Positions 4,256 through 5,658 of a DNA stretch of 5,658 nucleotides are shown here, piece after piece (the first letter of the stretch is position 1; every line of letters starts with the position of its first letter). The notes below the pieces were generated by a model. That model did no database searches. It was not told where the DNA came from and was given only the letters and a program-made list of their open reading frames with translations. The translations under genes and the position numbers were made by a program. Location: NCBI GenBank assembly GCA_003151895.1, contig PLYX01000261.1, positions 1 to 5,658 of the forward strand, in the 5' to 3' direction. The stretch comes from Solirubrobacterales bacterium. GTDB lineage: Bacteria; Actinomycetota; Thermoleophilia; Solirubrobacterales; Solirubrobacteraceae.

Positions 4256-5658
4256 TCAGGCGAGCTGGCGCTCCTGGAAGCGCGTCTCATACGTCTCCAG
4301 GATGTCGCCCGCGCGCAGGTCTTGGAAGTTGGTGAGCACGATTCCGCACTCGTAGCCGGCGCTCACCTCACGTGCATCCTCGTTGAAGCGGCGCAGACTG
4401 CCGATCGTGGTGTCGTAGATGACGGTGCCCTCGCGTACCACCCTCACGCGCGCTCCCCGCGTGACCTTGCCCTCGCTGACGTGCGAGCCGGCAATCACTC
4501 CGATGCGCGATGCCCTGAAGAGCTGGCGCACCTCCGCCTGGCCGAGCGAGGTCTCGACCTCGGTGGGCTCGAGCATTCCCTGCATCGCCGCGCGGAGCTC
4601 TTCGATCGCCCGGTAGATCACCGAGTAGGAGCGGATCTCAACGCCCTCGCGGTCGGCCAGGAGGCGCGCGTCGCCGACGGGGCGCACGTTGAAGGCGAGG
4701 ATCAGACCGGAGGAGGCGGAGGCGAGCATCACGTCGGACTCGTTGATGCCCCCGACACCGCGGTGGATGATGTTCACGGCGACCTCGTCCTGTGGGAGCT
4801 TGGCGATCTCGTCCTCGATCGCCTCCAAAGATCCGGCGACGTCAGCCTTGATGACGAGGTTGAGCTCCTTGACTGTGCCTTCCTGGGCGAGCTTGAAGAC
4901 ATCCTCGAGCGACACCTTGCGCCCCGAGCGACGCGCGAGCGCCTCGGTCTTCAGGCGGTTGGCGCGCTCGCCGGCGAGCTGGCGGGCGCGGCGCTCGTTC
5001 TCGACCGCGCGCACGAATTCGCCGGCCTCGGGAACGCCGTCGAAGCCGAGCACCTCCACCGGCTCGCCCGGTTCCGCGGTCTTCACGCGTGCGCCGGTGA
5101 AGTCGTGCATCGCGCGCACCCGACCGAAGCTGGCGCCCGCGACAAGCGCATCTCCGACCTCGAGCGTGCCGCGTTGGATGAGGATGCTCACCACCGGCCC
5201 GCGTCCCGGGTCCAACTTGGACTCGATCACGGTGCCCGAGGCCATCGCGTCGCGGTTGGCCTTGAGCTCCTCGAGGTCGGTTACGAGCTGGATCGTGTCG
5301 AGCAGGCTGTCGAGGCCTTCATGGGTCTTGGCGCTGACGTCGACGAACTCGATCTCCCCACCCCACTCCGCGGGCTGCAGGCCATGCTGGGTGAGTTCGG
5401 TGCGCACGCGCTCCGGTTGAGCGCCCTCCTTGTCGATCTTGTTGACCGCCACCACGATTGGCACTTCTGCGGCCTTGGCGTGGTCGATCGCCTCCTCGGT
5501 TTGCGGCTTGACGCCGTCGTCGGCTGCCACCACGATCACGGCCAGATCGGTCACCTGCGCTCCACGGGCGCGCATCGCGGTGAACGCCTCGTGGCCGGGA
5601 GTGTCGAGGAACGTGATCTCCTTACCGGCGTGGTGGACCTGGTAGGCGCCGATGTGCT
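4256..5658 (-). CDS. infB: Translation initiation factor IF-2, C-terminal part (5' end beyond the right edge)
   Basis: IF-2 is the GTPase that brings fMet-tRNA to the 30S P site and promotes subunit joining. About 466 residues are present, entering in phase inside the G domain. Visible, numbered from the window edge: FLDTPGHEAFTAMRARG (16-32, G3 motif DTPGH at 18-22), VAVNKIDKEG (G4 NKID at 72-75) and VDVSAKT (G5 SAK at 108-110). Domain II follows from about residue 125 (ANRDAMASGTVIESKLDPGRGP), then a charged linking helix, domain III (VIKADVAGSLEAIEDEI) and the C-terminal fMet-tRNA-binding domain with VRVVREGTVIYD, IGSLRRFNEDAREV and GYECGIVLTNFQDLRAGD. The P-loop GHVDHGKT and the variable N-terminal region lie outside. 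The protein ends ...RFQERQLA, as the family does, at TGA 4258-4256. The methionine at 5575 is internal, not a start. No break or frameshift is seen. The gene leads the cluster, 183 bases upstream of rbfA. Confidence 0.97.
   Translation of the reverse strand, partial: HIGAYQVHHAGKEITFLDTPGHEAFTAMRARGAQVTDLAVIVVAADDGVKPQTEEAIDHAKAAEVPIVVAVNKIDKEGAQPERVRTELTQHGLQPAEWGGEIEFVDVSAKTHEGLDSLLDTIQLVTDLEELKANRDAMASGTVIESKLDPGRGPVVSILIQRGTLEVGDALVAGASFGRVRAMHDFTGARVKTAEPGEPVEVLGFDGVPEAGEFVRAVENERRARQLAGERANRLKTEALARRSGRKVSLEDVFKLAQEGTVKELNLVIKADVAGSLEAIEDEIAKLPQDEVAVNIIHRGVGGINESDVMLASASSGLILAFNVRPVGDARLLADREGVEIRSYSVIYRAIEELRAAMQGMLEPTEVETSLGQAEVRQLFRASRIGVIAGSHVSEGKVTRGARVRVVREGTVIYDTTIGSLRRFNEDAREVSAGYECGIVLTNFQDLRAGDILETYETRFQERQLA

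Overview
The window reads as a bacterial housekeeping block, transcribed entirely from the minus strand. It is the conserved translation and RNA-processing cluster infB - rbfA - nrnA-type DHH phosphoesterase - truB - ribF - rpsO - peroxiredoxin - pnp. infB is cut at the right edge and pnp at the left edge. The DNA is clearly GC-rich, with strong G/C preference at third codon positions, and both GTG and TTG start codons are used. The compact RibF and TruB forms and the rbfA-DHH-truB-ribF-rpsO-pnp order suggest a high-GC actinobacterium, most likely of the Thermoleophilia/Solirubrobacterales type. That placement rests on recalled family resemblance and was not tested by a search.

Layout in transcription order, right to left: infB (4256-5658, C-terminal two thirds); a 183-base spacer (4073-4255) holding short CGAG-type repeats, two small hairpins and a possible 17-codon ORF that overlaps the rbfA start; rbfA (3656-4072); nrnA-like (2625-3659), overlapping rbfA by ATGA; truB (1966-2628), starting with TTG and overlapping the nrnA stop; ribF (1076-1954, GTG start), 11 bases after truB; an 84-base GC-rich spacer; rpsO (722-991); a peroxiredoxin gene (226-705), 16 bases after rpsO; a 116-base leader (110-225); and the first 36 codons of pnp (1-109).

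Most of the genes serve one theme. IF2 and RbfA support initiation and 30S maturation, S15 is an early 30S assembly protein, TruB makes tRNA pseudouridine-55, and the DHH protein and PNPase degrade RNA oligomers and mRNA. RibF makes FMN/FAD and usually travels with truB. The member not expected from the textbook order is the peroxiredoxin between rpsO and pnp.

I found no mobile element, CRISPR array, tRNA/rRNA gene, phage gene or defence system. The items worth a second look are modest: the structure-prone pnp leader with two copies of a sequence complementary to its Shine-Dalgarno, the peroxiredoxin insertion, the infB-rbfA spacer with its possible coupled small ORF, and the shortened TruB and RibF. 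I do not see a convincing new system here.
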